Shown: positions 23,926 to 37,500 of the stretch, one piece after another | How the letters are laid out: the number at the start of each line of letters is the position of its first letter | How positions within the stretch are numbered: position 1 is the stretch's first letter | DNA from: Telmatactis stephensoni | Lineage: Eukaryota > Cnidaria > Anthozoa > Actiniaria > Isophelliidae | Length of the DNA stretch: 64,000 nucleotides | NCBI GenBank assembly: GCA_029948255.1 | Contig: JALIZF010001940.1 | Coordinates: forward strand, 1,357,501-1,421,500 | Direction of reading: 5' to 3' | Notes under the pieces: generated by a model | Told to the model about the DNA's origin: nothing | What the model saw: the letters and a program-made list of their open reading frames with translations, nothing else | Database searches by the model: none | Translations under genes and position numbers: made by a program

Positions 23926-23957
23926 TTTGGTTGCCAAGGGCGACGTCCCCGATGTCA
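23865..23957 (-). CDS. Signal-peptide exon of gene 3
   Basis: An acceptor (TATTTCAG on the minus strand, AG at 23959-23958) opens the exon 32 bases before the ATG at 23925. The 20-residue leader is almost wholly hydrophobic and ends VST before the split Gly codon and a strong donor, GTAAGG. Confidence 0.72.
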
Positions 23958-26900
23958 CTGAAATACATTAAAGCATGTAGTTCAGTAGATATTGCATTTT
24001 TGCACTGTTTAAGTGAAGACTGGAATAACTCTTCAGTTCATTGTCTTTAGTGTCCCAAGGAAGATTGGGGATCGCAGCGAAGACCTATAACTATTGGCTA
24101 AATGGCTCGTCGATAAACTTTTAAAAGTTGCTCTACCCAACTGACCTAAGGTGATGTTTTACTAAGCTACAGTTTATGAGACAACATTGTTATGGCAACA
24201 TGTTGCAGGGTTTTGAACGGGCTTCAAAAACTAACATCGTTGCCATCATTTCTCGTAGTCTGGTTTGTAACAAACCGTTACGGATGGTCGTTTAATAGAG
24301 GTTCAAGTGTAGTCAGTAAATTCTGTAAATGATACTTGAAATGATCATGAATTGTCCATCGACCACTACATTTAAGAAACATGTGGACTAGTTTTGCAGT
24401 TGATTACTTTGTTTGTCAGATCATCATATTGTACTTTATCAAAAGGGCCTTTTGCACCAAGCAAATAAGATGAAAAAATGTTGTATTCCACAAGGATTCG
24501 AACCTGGACCCTCTATTTGTTTTGTAATGCTTTGTAGTGGCCGTACGCCGAAAGGCGCTACTCTAAATGACTGCTTTGGGTACCTGTGATCCACACGAGC
24601 AATTCTCATAGAACATTTCATATCACAAATGCATATATTTGTAGTGTTAGATTTGGTCTTCTTTCCTTGATGAGCAAATAATATTTAGGAAAAACTTTTG
24701 TTCTTTTGTCGTTGAGTCAAGCCTTGTAAGTTGGAGGACTCTGAACAGCAAGACTGAAGGCATGGAATCACTAGGATTTTTAAGAGTTCTAAAAATATTA
24801 ATGATCAACATTGCGAGCTATAATACTGCTCAATTCCGGGAGCGGGGGTGGGGGGACTCCGATATATTTTGGTCGGGGATAGTTGTCGGAAATTTTCATT
24901 GTCCCTCATAGGTACAAAATGGGCTTCTATTAGTTTGGTGTCGTTGTTGTTTTGAGAACCCAAAAAGTTTCGTAAAAGCACCAGTCTCTCCGTCTAGATC
25001 CTACAAGGTACCAAATACTATGATTTTGACCCTTAAAAGGTAAAACGATCATCTCGGACCAAAATACATCGAAGCCCCCCTCCCTGGTGCTCAATATGTC
25101 GATTCGCTTTCCACGTAGTATATTTGAATGGCGCTTGTTCACAGACACCGGTAAGTACTATAGCATATTTCTAGTATACTTTTTCATATTCAAATACATA
25201 GAAAAAATTTAAATTACCCTTGAGAACAATACTTATTGTTTTCTTGCTGATTTGTCTATTTCAAAAATCGGCTAGTTTATAAATTGAATTTAATAGTGAT
25301 GCTATGAAACATTGTCCCTTTTTATCGCTGAAGTTTCTAATTTAAAATCAACCAAAAGGATTTTCCGTGGAAAATTATTTTTGAAATAAAAACTCACCGT
25401 TTCTTTTCTTGGATCTTTTCCAAGTGGCCCGTGATATTTTATACGATAACTTTTTCGTGAAACGACAGATCAAAACACAAAAGATCAAACGTCGTTGGTA
25501 CCTGTTTGACCTTTGTTGGCTTGTAAGGTATATCCCAAGAACATTCAACAACAAACGGTTTAAAATAACACGGCTCAATGATTTACCTGTGTAATTTTTT
25601 CACAGGTATTACCCAGACTCCCACGGCAACACTTGTGGCAAACTCGCCCCAGTCAAAAGCATTTCGCCCTAGTCTCTCTCAGTTCAATTTTCCTAATTTC
25701 TTAAAACTCAAATTCATCTTCAATTATTCCCCATTTTATTTCTCAAATAATGACATTTGAGTTTATGGAGGTGATCCATCTACTTGTGGGTCATTTTTGG
25801 TTCACTTATTTCTAATCCTTTTTTTAAGTTTTATTTTTTATTTTTGCTAGCTCTCATTTTGTTCGTCCTAAGTCTCGCCCAGTCTCCCATGATATCAGTG
25901 GATGACTCACCAGTTTATTGAGTGATCTACTGACTTGTAAGTTATTGTTGGGTCAGTAGTTTTTGCTACTTTTCTTTCACTAGGGCTCACTCTTACTCGT
26001 CCGTCAAAGGTCTTGCCCAGTCTTCCATGTTTTTCTGTCGATGAATCACCATTTTGTTGAAGGTATGTACAACTTTTCATACTATTACTTATTATTTAAT
26101 TAAATTGATTATCAATTGAACCTGTTTTGTAGCCTGCTTTCAAAAGGGTTCGTCTTATCTGTGTAGAGGCTATTAAAACTTATTTGCTATAACGCAATCC
26201 GTTCAATAATTTGAAGTGTTCTTGCGTTGAACCTTTATATACACAACACACGAAATAAAACTTAATATTACTTCCATTTGTTTATATTGCTCGCAGCAGT
26301 ATAGCTTGCTTGGTGTGATTAATAATTATGTTAATGAAGAAATATGATTAAAACTTTGCTATGTCTCAGTCATGAATATTCAAAGTGTTTTGTTTAGTAA
26401 TTGCGTCTTCCTCTGTCCTATTTTCTCTCGCTAAACTACGTAAAACGTCCAGCAAAATAGTTATCAAGAGGGAAAGTCCGCTTTCGATGTAGTTATATTT
26501 AACCGTATTTCCTCAAGCGTGAAATAACAAAGACCGTTTTAGCGCGCCATGATAATCCAACTGGGAATTTTTTTCAAAAACTTAATTCTTTCGTACCTGT
26601 ATATTTCAAACTAAAAACCTTATTTCCCAAAGGTACCGAATTATCCCAAAGCATCAATGTTAGTAAGGTCAGTACTTCCATTATAGTTTATTTATATCCG
26701 ACGATATGCTTAACTGGCCCTGACGTATTAATTTGACGTCTTTACGTCTGACTCGTCGTGTGATTTCATGTATCCCATTGTTATGGGAAGTATTTGGTAT
26801 AACGCTCCAAGTATAGCCTCAACACAATCGAACCTGTCAAGTTTCAAATTCCAAAGACTCTATGGAGCCTATACACTACAAAGTCAGTGAAAATAAAGGC

Positions 26901-28036
26901 GCTGTTGCGCGATGAAACTTTTATCTGAAACTTGTGTTGATCTCCAATGAGAGACGAATTTCATAAGGGGTGTTACACGCTGAAAATTTGTTCTGAAACG
27001 TGTTCAAGTTTCTGTTGCAGGAGTAGAAAGCAGTCCTAATTTTCGTGAAACCGTCTCGTGAAACCGACCCGGGGAAAGTTTCAGCTAAATCGGAACATGT
27101 CACATGGTGCAATGCGTTGTGAAACTTGTATCGCAACGGCGATTGAGGCAAGTTTCTGAGAAAGGTTTCAGCGTGATTCTTACCGGACTTGTTGTTTTAT
27201 AATGACGTTTTTTTTTTTTGAGTGTGTGTGAATATCGACTCATAGTTATAAAAGAGATAAATCATGCGTGAAGACTAAGTATTTGGCACGGATGCATAGC
27301 CTGTTTCAAAATAGATTCGGATATAAGAGGGGTAAGAGACCATTATTCGTCACTCAAAGCGTTTATATGAATTTCCTGTCTATTCGGAAAAAAATCGTCT
27401 ACGTGACGAATCATCTTCCGATGGATAATCCGTGCAGGCGGATAATGAATGCTCTAGTATAAATATAAAGATTCGTTTAGATTCGTTGATTGTTTTTCCA
27501 TTGTCACTCTTGGGAGTTGATTCTTTCATATGTAAACATTTTAGCATGCTCCTCATAAAAGAAAATTCTCAAGGGATGTCACGTGATTTGCAATAGCAAT
27601 TTGCATACGAAGCTAAAGCGGTCAATTTTTATGCTGAACAATGTCCTTTGTTAACCGGTACAGACAGGAACTAGTCATGATGCTGACCAAAGTCATTTAT
27701 AGAATTTAATTACCCTTGATTTCGATATGGTGGTTTCGTGAAGTGATGTTACATAACTGTCTTGAGTCTCTTTAAACTAACAGTTTAATAAACGAATCAA
27801 ACATTCCTTTGTATCATAAGGGACCAATGCAACGAGGCTGAGGACATACCTTATATTTTATACGATTCAAGCGATAGTAGTTTATTCTTATTATATAACT
27901 ATGACGTAATTTTACCATATAAGGATGAGAGAACTAAGCAAATATGAGGCCGTATTATATACCGTATTACATAGTTGAAAACTGGTTGGCCATATTGTAC
28001 ATAAAACAATCCGAGAATAGGAAACTAAGAAGCAGT
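23958..28036. other. Gene-poor region upstream of gene 3
   Basis: No gene supported. A tRNA-like box B (GGATTCGAACC, 24494-24504) marks a decayed SINE or tRNA pseudogene on the minus strand, about 24480-24600. A roughly 280-bp remnant of the AGGCGCTG Harbinger-type family begins at 26897, after TAA. A 33-bp inverted match (about 27681-27713 against 28709-28743, ATTCTATAAATGACTTTGGT) marks the ends of a larger element containing other MITEs. A minus-strand open stretch at 25398-25586 has phase 1-1 splice-like ends but no leader or partner exons. Confidence 0.45.
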
Positions 28037-28052
28037 TATATAATAAATCCTT

Positions 28053-28190
28053 TATTATATATTTTCTTGTGTATTACGGGCTGACATTTTACTCATCGCT
28101 CGTATTTTGCCTCGCCTAAAGGCTCGGCAAAAATACGTACGCGACTCGTAAGATATCAGCCCGTAATACACAAGAAAATATCTAATAAGT
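28053..28190. mobile_element. Palindromic MITE (TATTTTCTTGTGTATTACGG arms)
   Basis: The left arm TATTTTCTTGTGTATTACGG and right arm CCGTAATACACAAGAAAATA are perfect complements. GGGCTGACATTTTAC / TAAGATATCAGCCC continue them. Confidence 0.75.
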
Positions 28191-28347
28191 GGTAAATATT
28201 CAACCTTCTTCTTTTATCATATGACCCGTATTTGGTCTCACAAAAAAGTGACGTCAGCGGGACCGGACGGCCATGTTTTCAAAGGTGGTCCGGTAAAACC
28301 CGTAAATACAAATAAAATGGTGATAAAAACAATCATATGATAAAATG

Positions 28348-28445
28348 CTTATTGACTGAGTTAGGTCGGGCCGGACTGGAAAATATTTGGCTCTTGGTCA
28401 TTTGTACGGACCTCGCTGCGCCCGGTCCGTACGGCATGGCCTCCA

Positions 28446-28489
<44 letters not shown>
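28348..28489. mobile_element. Palindromic MITE (TTATTGACTGAGTTAGGTCGG arms)
   Basis: The arms CTTATTGACTGAGTTAGGTC and GACTTAACTCAGTCAATAAG are near-perfect complements, with CCAAATATTTTCC / GGAAAATATTTGG inside. A diverged relative lies at 2252-2368. Confidence 0.8.
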
Positions 28490-28769
28490 TACATATTATC
28501 ACTGTCGTTCTCTCTCTGAATTTACTCTTAACTTTTCAGCTTACTTGTCGAAATATCGGAAGTAGCTACCTCAGTTATTCAAAAGTGGGTTATCGCTAAC
28601 CTAAGATCAGCGCAAATTGCTTTCTTTTGTTTTAATCCCGAGTTTTAAACACTTTCGAACCTAGTCAGTCTTTGAACACCGTCTGCAACTGGGTCATAAA
28701 AAGAAACTAAATTAAATTCTATAAATGACTTTGGTCAGCATCATAGTTGTAACTTTTAGCCCACTAACT

Positions 28770-29070
28770 ATTTCACAGGTTACTCCGGTTTTCGATATCC
28801 TGCGAACTCTGACCTTCAAACAGTCGGTTGGAACTTCCGCCCACCTCAACAAAATATCAAAAAATTAATACGATAAAAGTTCCTAAAATCCTACCAAATG
28901 ACCAAGTAAGATCTTTAGACGATATATATTAGCTATACTATTATTTTGTTATCAATAGTTCTTCGTATTAGTGATTTTTACCTTTGATTGACAGAAGCAA
29001 AAACGCAAGTTAGCGGTTGGCGTTTGAAAATCAGAGTTCGCAAAATACCGAAAACCGCAGTAAATGTAAC
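28770..29070. mobile_element. Diverged inverted-repeat element
   Basis: CTGCGAACTCTGACCTTCAAA (left) and the complement of TTTGAAAATCAGAGTTCGCA (right, about 29023-29042) are inverted relatives. The flanking GGTTTTCG / CGAAAACC also match. This explains an exon-like open stretch at 28779-28876. Confidence 0.55.
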
Positions 29071-29814
29071 GACTCTAATTACTACGACAATTACAATGTG
29101 TCAATAAAATGACACCGATATCAAAACTGACCTAATATTAGCTGAAGCTTGACTGATCAAAAAAATTTTAAAGTAACAAATGTTGAAATAAGTAAAATTG
29201 ATAAAAACTCTTAAATCTTTAATACTATTAAAAGTCTATAAAAGTTATTAAAATAGTTATGAACGGCGTTGGGTAACAATATCATTTTTATGTTCACTCA
29301 CTTGGAAAGGTCGCTGTGAGCAATCCTTTATCTCACCAGGAGTTTTAAGTAAACAGATTTAGTCAAAGTCTGAAATCTAATTCTGCAATTGCCACTGATC
29401 CGATCACTGCGATCGCCAGCTGCTTGTTTCACATTTTTCTGAGATCGTAGTTATCACAGCGATCGTAACAGTCATATGGAAACGGAGCTTTATCAAGTGG
29501 GGACGAAAGGCCTAACCGAAAAAAAAATCCTGTTTTCAAACTCACAAGGATTAATATGGACGTAATCTTAAGTTATTTTTGTTTTATTGCGGGATTGATA
29601 AGTCCTCAAAGATCTACGGTTCCATACTTTCATGATCAAACAAGTCGCATAGATCAGAGCATGTTTTGGATGACAGTCATTTCGAGAACCAACCTGATAT
29701 ATAATTTCATGCTGTGTGAATTTTGTGAAGAACAACTATTTTGAGCCTTATATTGTTGTTTTCATTTGTGCCACTGATGCAGATAGGGCCGCCTCTTTGA
29801 ACTTGCTGAAGCCT

Positions 29815-30577
29815 GGTTCACACTAGCAACTAAGCGTAAAAAGCCAAGCAACATACACAGACTCATTGTCGTATTTATATGTATAAACATAAGCACCGCT
29901 AATGAGCAGTACGGTTCTGAGTCTGCGTAGGTTGCTTGTTCTAAGACTCAGTGCTGAATTTATCTCATAGGTGTGAGAAAAGACAAGCACTGCTAATGAG
30001 CAGTACATTACTGAGTCTGCGTATGTTGCTTGTTCTAAGACTCAGTGCTGCATTTATCTTGTAGGTGTGAGAAAAGACAAGCACTGCTAACGAGCAGTAT
30101 AGTCTGTGTATGTTGCTTGTTCAAACGTTTTAGCTATTACACGCTGAAACTTTTATCTGAAACTTGTGTTGATCGCCGCTCTGAGACGAGTTTCACCACG
30201 CAACGTGTTTCGAACAAGTCAGTTCTTGACGAAACTGAACCGTGTAGCACTCCTCTTGAAGCTTGTCTCGCGACGGTGATCGACATCAATTTCAGATAAA
30301 AGTTTCAGCATGTCACAGCGCCTTAAGATTCAGTGCTTCAGTGATTCAGAACAACGTACATTAATGAGTCTGTCAGTATTATCTTCTTTGAGCCTGATTA
30401 TATAAACCGGGCTAAACCGGTTAAGCAGGCTGACTTCTTTTGTTTTCTTTTCCCGAGGGGCCACAAAACAAAAGAAGTCATCCCGCTTAACCGGGCCAGC
30501 CCGGTTTATATAATTAGGCCCCAAGTGTGAGAAAAGATAAGTACATTATGCTTACTTATGCTTGCCACAGGTGTGAA
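29815..30577. mobile_element. Element with about 110-bp tandem repeats and nested MITEs
   Basis: The outer ends GCCTGGTTCACAC and GTGTGAACCAG are inverted. Inside, a roughly 110-base unit (GAGCAGTAC, CTGAGTCTGCGTATGTTGCT, TGTGAGAAAAGACAAGCACT) is repeated about 2.5 times at 29880-30115. A Harbinger-type remnant lies at about 30134-30325 (TTACACGCTGAAAC...CAGCGCC) and a hairpin MITE at 30392-30521. It is a nest of insertions. Confidence 0.65.
30392..30521. mobile_element. Hairpin MITE, family with four copies in the window
   Basis: Arms GCCTGATTATATAAACCGGG and CCCGGTTTATATAATTAGGC, with TTCTTTTGTTTTCTTTTCCC / ACAAAACAAAAGAAGTC inside. Related copies at 34418-34532, 44022-44130 and 47299-47445 share the CTTTTGTTTT...AAAACAAAAG core. 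Confidence 0.75.
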
Positions 30578-30891
30578 CCAGTCAGAGACTTAAAAGTTGA
30601 AAACGGTTTGTGTACATGATACTAGAGGGAGTTTGATTTCGGTATAAAAATAAACTTTATAACACGTCTACATCAAGAAAGCCTAGCCGACATACATGTC
30701 CCTTTAGAAGTTTCAAACTGAAATGAGCGTCGTAGTTTGAAAGGTAAAATTTACAGTATCGCAATACTTTACGGGGTTCGACTACTACCATTGAACTGAT
30801 GATGATACATGGGAACATTTGCAACGACGATTGAAGTCCATGCCGTGCAACACACCAGACGGAGCGATTTTTAGCCCAATTTTTGCTTAGA

Positions 30892-31048
30892 CAATTTCCA
30901 TATACATCGATTCAGTAGTCACACACAAAGCATCCAAGCAAGGCTTCAGGGTACAAATTGGAATATATAATCCTTTGTGTGTAACATGTAGCGTCGCTTC
31001 ATAATTGCTTTGTGTGTGACCTCTGAGCCGATGTATATGGAAAATGAT
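30892..31048. mobile_element. Palindromic MITE (TTTCCATATACATCG arms)
   Basis: TTTCCATATACATCGATTCAG and GAGCCGATGTATATGGAAA are inverted; GTCACACACAAAGCA / GCTTTGTGTGTGAC extends the match. Confidence 0.7.
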
Positions 31049-34000
31049 GAAAGAACTAAAAAAATTCAAATGGAAAATGTACGAGTTTGACCCAAGTTGT
31101 ACTGGCGAAAAATCATCGTTGCAAACAGTCTCATGTAACCTTTAAACGAATCTAGTGATCTCTGCCCTAGGTTCCAGGGGTTTATCGTCTCGTTCTGACG
31201 TTCCGCCTTGCTCACAAGATAATGATTCACCAAAGAAAGCGAATAAAAACCCCTGGAGCCCAGGGTAAGCGATTTCTTGAAATAGCAAACAATTTGTGGA
31301 TTATGCTGGACAGTGTGTTTTGTTCTAATTATCATCTGTCTTTGTTTTGTTTGTTCTTTGCTATTTTTATAAATCACAAGCTAGCTTCGTTGTAACGGTT
31401 GGCTAAACTGTTTCAAAGTGATGCGAAACAGATCGACTTGTGTGTTCAGCTGCGATTTCATGAGCTTCCATGCGATTGTTTACCACACCATGAACATTCC
31501 AGACATTCCAGACATATTTTAGGTGTTTGATCATGAAAGAACAGTTCTCAAGGGAAAGTTACGTGGTTTGAAATGAGTCCTCTTGGGAACTGCATTTCTT
31601 TGTTTGAAATCCTTTAATTAGGTAGACACGAAAGAATGTTCACCTTGAACAAAGAATCTTTTTCCCAAGAGGATTGTAATGGGAAAACATTAAAGCAAGC
31701 GAAGGAGGTCTATTAGCATACAAAGCTACTACACAGAGGTCTATTTAACACGTTTGAACGTAAAAGAGACACTACACATATAGATATATGATATATATAT
31801 GTGTGTGTGTAGTGTCTCTTTGTTTACGCTATAGGAAGTATTGAGTTCTAGGCAATGTAGCCGACTGCTGGGATTCAGTTAGGATTGAGTTTCACGGGGC
31901 AATTGACAATCGGTTTATTAACTTAACTTTTAAATTATAAATTCGATCATGAAGTATCCTCGAGCCTACAAGCACGTCATCCGGCCACGATTATATTTAT
32001 CCTTAGGGACCGTGGGAGAGCCAAAATGCTCAAGTGTTTGTCGGATTCCACAATCGAGTGTTTGAAGTCTGTGTATGATATTAGATGCCCAAGATTTCGG
32101 CGTCTTTAAAATAAATACCTAATTACTACTAATCTCCGCCTCCAAGGATTATTGACCGATCTAAAAAAAGCAAACATAATACAGGGAAATTCGTTAGATC
32201 GAGACTCGAAATTTTATTTCATTTTTTGTATTTCTCACCTGCCAATCATTCTCAGCGACGGAGCTTATGTAAATTGTGCAGATAATTGATTTGAATAAGC
32301 TCCTCCCCCAAGAATGATTGACGGGTAAGGATAAGTGTTTACATTGATGTGTATGAAATAGGATATTTCAAAGTTCCCCTAAAGTTACTATTTTTAGTGA
32401 CAACATAGTTCAGCGAAATTTAGCGAATTCCTCAAAATATTTATTATTTTTTACTCGAAATAATCATTTTATTGGGTATTTTTGGCCAACCGTTGTAAAA
32501 ATCAAAAGGAAACTTGCGAGTGAACTAGTTGGGGCTGCGATGGTGTATAAACGAGGCCAAGACTCGGTACGTCAGTAATTCATTTTTCTTTTTATACGGT
32601 GTTACGATTTCCATTCATCCCTCGTTGTAAAAATCGTAACCCCCAAAAACGCTAGACTAATTAAGTAGCTGCTATATCTAGATCTTCCTCAAGAGAAATC
32701 GCTGAATTGGATAGTCGCTAAAAATAGTTACCTCAAGGTATACGTACTTAGAGTAAGCGATTTCTTTCCGGTATGAGTTCGTAAAGGATGAATTGTACAC
32801 GATTTTTTAGGGGAGTTGTTTACGCGGAGACTCGAAAAAGATCTTACGTCTTACACTGCGAGGTTTTTTTTTTTTTTTTTTTTTTTACGCGGGACAACTT
32901 GAAAGGCTTTTTGTTTCAGGCTGAAACTCGTTTATGACAAACTCAGCCCGCGGGATTAGTGACCTTACGCAACCACGACGGCAACGTGGACGACGACGGC
33001 ATAAAACAATGCCTTTAATTACAAAATACAATAAATGCACGTGCAAATGTGTAGAACTGCAAAGATATCGACCGTACTCTTCAAAACTACAACGTGAAAA
33101 GTCCAGATTTCACGCTCTACCGAGAACGGCAACTAGCTTGTAGAAGTAAATCAGCTTATTTTTCGTTCGCACAGAAAACTGATCTTTTATTTTCATTTAT
33201 TTCAAGATTCTAAGTCTGAATGTCACATGAAAATGAACAAGCGAAAGAAATAGCGTTATCGATTGTTCTTTAATCTTTTTTGGCGTCCCGTCTTCACTGA
33301 CATCGTCGTCGTCGTTGCGTAAGGTCCCTAATAATGTAAATGCACCTTAAGGTAATGGTTTCGCGCGAGTTTTAGATCGACGGGTTTTTCGCTTTTTGCG
33401 ATATTCTCAAAAACCTTCGACGATTTTTTTTTAACTTTTTGGTATGTTTTAGTTTTGATAAAAGTACGCCGAAAAAGCAAACAAAAACAAAAAAAACGCC
33501 ATATTGAAATGTTTTAGAACACAGGAAGCTCGATCAGATTCGATATCAACGCGCGCGTGCAAAACATGCGCAAACGTTATGCGCACGAATGGGCGATCGC
33601 ATTACCTTAAGAGTCTTATCATTCTTTGATTGTGGTTTGGAGTCTTAAAAGGGTCAAAACCTGTAAGCTAGACAAGCCGTCCAATCACGACCTCCGGGAT
33701 GGAGATAATCCACGGAAATATTGACATGACCTAGTCACCTTTAGATTCCTATCTTGCTATCTAAAATGAAAGACGCTTGGTATCGAAATATTTTCCTCCA
33801 TTTTTGTTTTTTGTTTTTTGTTTTTTATATTCTGTTTTGTTTTTGTTTTTTGTTTTTGTTTGTTTTGTTTTGTTTTGTTTTTCTTTTTTTCCCTCGGTGA
33901 ACAACAACTTTTTTATTGTCCAAATTTTCATACTTCTGAATTACTCGGAGAAAAACCTTAACATCGATTCAGAAACAAATTTCAAGTTGTGATTTGACAT

Positions 34001-34417
34001 ATCACTTAAGAGGTTCGTATATCATTATGAGTTTAAAATTACTGTGCTTTGTTTTTTCAAGTCATGCTAATTTCTAGCTACTTCCGCGCCTGCGGAGGCT
34101 AAGTCATTGATAATATGTAAAAGAAACTTGGTTGTGACGGAGCTTATTGAACTGAATCTTAATAAAAAACATCATTTCTCTTCGCCGCCCTGAATGTAGA
34201 CACGGACCGATTGCAAAATGTACCACTTTTTCACTGCTGATTCATGAAATACAATACATTGGTTTAGGGTGGGTGCATATGAACAATTTCGTTGAGGTCT
34301 AACTTGGTCGCGCGACGAGTTACAGTCCGGGTAAAAAGGAAACTTCATGTCGTCCAAGGTATAGAAAATGGTCTAAAACTCGTCTTGTAACGAACTCAGC
34401 CTATTCAGCAATTCTCT
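31049..34417. other. Gene-free region with short inverted repeats
   Basis: No gene supported. Holds an inverted pair around GGTTCCAGGGGTTTAT / AAAACCCCTGGAGCC (31165-31262), a hairpin AGAGACACTACACATATAGA...TGTGTAGTGTCTCT (31765-31822), a poly-T run (about 32864-32886) and a TTTTG-rich tract (about 33800-33895). ORFs are short and compositional. Confidence 0.5.
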
Positions 34418-34532
34418 TTATATGAAGGCGAACTATCCGTCTAGCCGGGGTATCTTTTGTTTTTAGCGTCCCAGGGAAAAGAAAACAAAAGAGTTACCCC
34501 GGCTACTGGGGGACAATTCGCCTTTGTGTAAA
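34418..34532. mobile_element. Hairpin MITE, second copy of the four-copy family
   Basis: TATATGAAGGCGAACTATCC and GGACAATTCGCCTTTGTGTA are inverted relatives; TAGCCGGGGTA / TACCCCGGCTA is perfect. Confidence 0.7.
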
Positions 34533-37500
34533 CATGACCTGCAGAGGAAGCTGTTACGACTATTATTGAATTTTCAACCTTTGATAAACAGACGCCGGAT
34601 GATAAGTCTCTATCGACTATAAACATTGCCTTTTTTGGAAATACTATTTACTGGAAATGTGAATCGCCTTGGGAAACATTGTATTGATACGGCGGCCTTT
34701 TGAAAGAGCTGCGTGGGAGGTCGCCATCAATCAACAGGGCGCTAATACATGCAAACATGCAAAAAGATTCCAGCCGTGATAGACAAATATTATGAACTAC
34801 TTGATGTTTTTACAAGTCTCTCTGAAACAACGCGGCGGTATCTTTTAGATCTCGGCGTGAAGTCTAACAATTTTACCAGAAAGAAAATATTTTGATGTAG
34901 ATTCAAACCACATCTTGTAGTTTTTCGGATTAAATTTTCAACAGTTACCAAGGGGTATGCTGAACAGAAAAGCAAGCGCCTCCTATCAGTCAAAACCGCA
35001 GTTTAATTTTAGCATTAGAAAGATAAGAACAAAAGTCTTGTTCTAATCAATTTCTACTTAAATTTTTGCATAGATATATTATGTATTCTCCTGTCAGCAA
35101 TCAAGAGTAAGTTTTGGACGACCTTTTTTTTGTCTTTGAAAGCACTGACAGTATGCCAGACTTGTTTTCATTGATAAAGATGGAAACACATGGGAATTAA
35201 CAACATCATTGTTAAATTTTGGCTCATTAGGGACGGTGCACGATATCTGCCAATCAACTATTCATATTTACATTGATCTCTGCAAAAAATTGGACGACCT
35301 TCATCTTTCAAAATATTGACATACTGCAAGACTTTTTTCAAGGAGTAACATATGCTCAAAGTAATTAACAATATTATGCTTTCAAATTCTGCTTTCTTAT
35401 TAAGGTTTTGCCAGTCAACCATTCATATTTAAATTCATCTAAAAACATTGGATATGCCAAAATCAGGCCATGTTTGTCTTCGCTAGCAAATCCATTTGAT
35501 AATGACAATCAAGCATCATTTGCTTTGAAATGAAAATGATTAGGAAGACTTAACTCTGTGGATTTACAATGATTGAAATAATTGAATATACTGAGGCGGG
35601 GGGAGGCATCCCCCCTGTCCTGAATATACCCATGCCAGATAGCTCTCTTTATTATTAACAAAGGCCACATGGCCCAACAAAGAGATAATCTTCTGTCAAT
35701 TGAAAGATTGTCGTCTTTGTTCAACTGGAAATCTAATTAAGTATAGACAGGCCCATGACATGGGAAATGAAGCAAGATACTGTCAATGAAAACACGACAA
35801 AACTGGTGTACTTTAGGCCTTAGTTCCATGAAATTACCGATAACACCGAAGGTCGAGTAAATCGTTAGATAGAACTGGATAGATTCTAACATTTTCAATT
35901 ATGTAAAACTTCGGTCCAATGGCTAAATATGGTTTCCATTAAAGGCAGGGCTGAAATTTGAGAGCCAGCTGCAACCACACACGCAGAGGTCACATGATAT
36001 CTCCATTTTATAGAATTTTCGCACATAAGTCTTACTTCTGGTTCGAAGGATTATCCTTCACTTGCTTGAAAGATTATCTTCGACATTTGGATCAGATAAC
36101 TTTTTCTAATCTGTGAAAAAAAATATGCAAATTACTGTGTTATTCTCCGCAAAGCTGCTGTTATTTAAGAATCCGCCAAAACTTGGCGCCAAATGTCTGG
36201 TGAAATTAATTGAAAAATGAGAAACAAAGAAACATTTGTCGCGTGTGTGTTTGGACATGAAAAGGTTTTTCATTTCCGTGTCGGGCAAACTTTTTGTTTT
36301 GGAAAAGGACAAAGTTTTCTGATGCTTTAAAATATGTCAAAAAGTATTTTGAATGAATTTCTGATGTCGTATTACTGTCAATGTTTATTCACTTCGAGAC
36401 ATTCTCGATCTGATGTCAAAAGCTAACCTTAACCTGATCCCGAGTCACAGACAAAGCTTATTATTCTATGACATTTTCCAGGCAAGATGGCAAGGACGAT
36501 GCTTTCACGATGGAATGTAAGCTTAATTTAGTGCTCTGAAGATCCGGAAATTTTGAAAATTCCAACGGCATATAATTACCACTTGGCCACGCAAGAATGC
36601 TTTCCTGACGTCAAAGTTGTCTATTATAATGCTAATGTTGACAACAACTGATTGCATTTGGTTGGCTAGATGGCTATTTATTGGTCGATTGTAAATGATC
36701 TTTATCTCAGGACGAAATAGAAATACGACGCACTGTTGTTCCCACCGCCCATGTGAACACAACATAAGTCAGACCTCAATCACTTAGCAGTCGAACCTTG
36801 GTATTGATTACATTTCCATTTCAGGTAATTTCAAAGCGTTCCTCCTTGACAGAAAAACGAGGTTTGTATCAGTAAGTCTTGCGTTCTTTAGTATGTCATA
36901 ATGCTACGAACAGTTCGGCTTCTATTCTATTGTAACCTGGGATCTGTAACCTGTACATATAGTGAATCTAATTATTGTATTGGTTTGTGTTGTATGAAGC
37001 CGATGTATGTGATTGTCTTACACGTACCGTTCGTATACCAAAACCCGGCGGAATGGAGCTGGCTTTGGTCGTTTGATAAAGTCAGCGCGCTGTCTCCAGT
37101 TTCAGTAAAACTGGCTTGACTACCCGCCAGTTGTGAACTTCAATTTCATCACCAACAACAATTTTACTGAATTTAAAAACCTCTGTATAAACTTGAATCT
37201 GTCAAGTATTATCAGTTCATAAACATAGTAGCAAAAGCTATGAGATTCATGTCAAAAGTGTAAATCCGAGAAATTTGTAAATTGTAATTCCTGACGACTT
37301 CTTTTGTGTGTAAATTCGCGGCATATTGTCACTGAACCGAGAGGTGTTTTGGACCGTGAATGTCATTGTCATTCTTGGCACTTTGGCTTATTTGAATAAC
37401 AAGTGTTTTAGCTGTCACGAGAGTGCCACGTGAGCAGCCTCATTGGACATTGGTTCCGACCATTAGACAGTTTACTGGGCTCAACAATTTGTTTTGTCAA

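Noticed and set aside
25398..25586. Minus-strand 189-nt open stretch with phase 1-1 splice-like ends
   Set aside because: No signal-peptide exon upstream and no partner exon downstream were found; the plus strand is open too. Kept only as a remark in the region entry.
28779..28876. Apparent phase-1 terminal exon with acceptor TTTCACAG, open to TAA
   Set aside because: The stretch is repeated in inverted orientation at about 29000-29065, is open in two frames, and has no leader exon upstream; it is better explained as a transposon arm.
29556..29744. 62-codon ORF with a hydrophobic start (MDVILSYFCFIAGLIS)
   Set aside because: Lacks the phase-1 donor that marks the leader exons in this window and has no partner exons.
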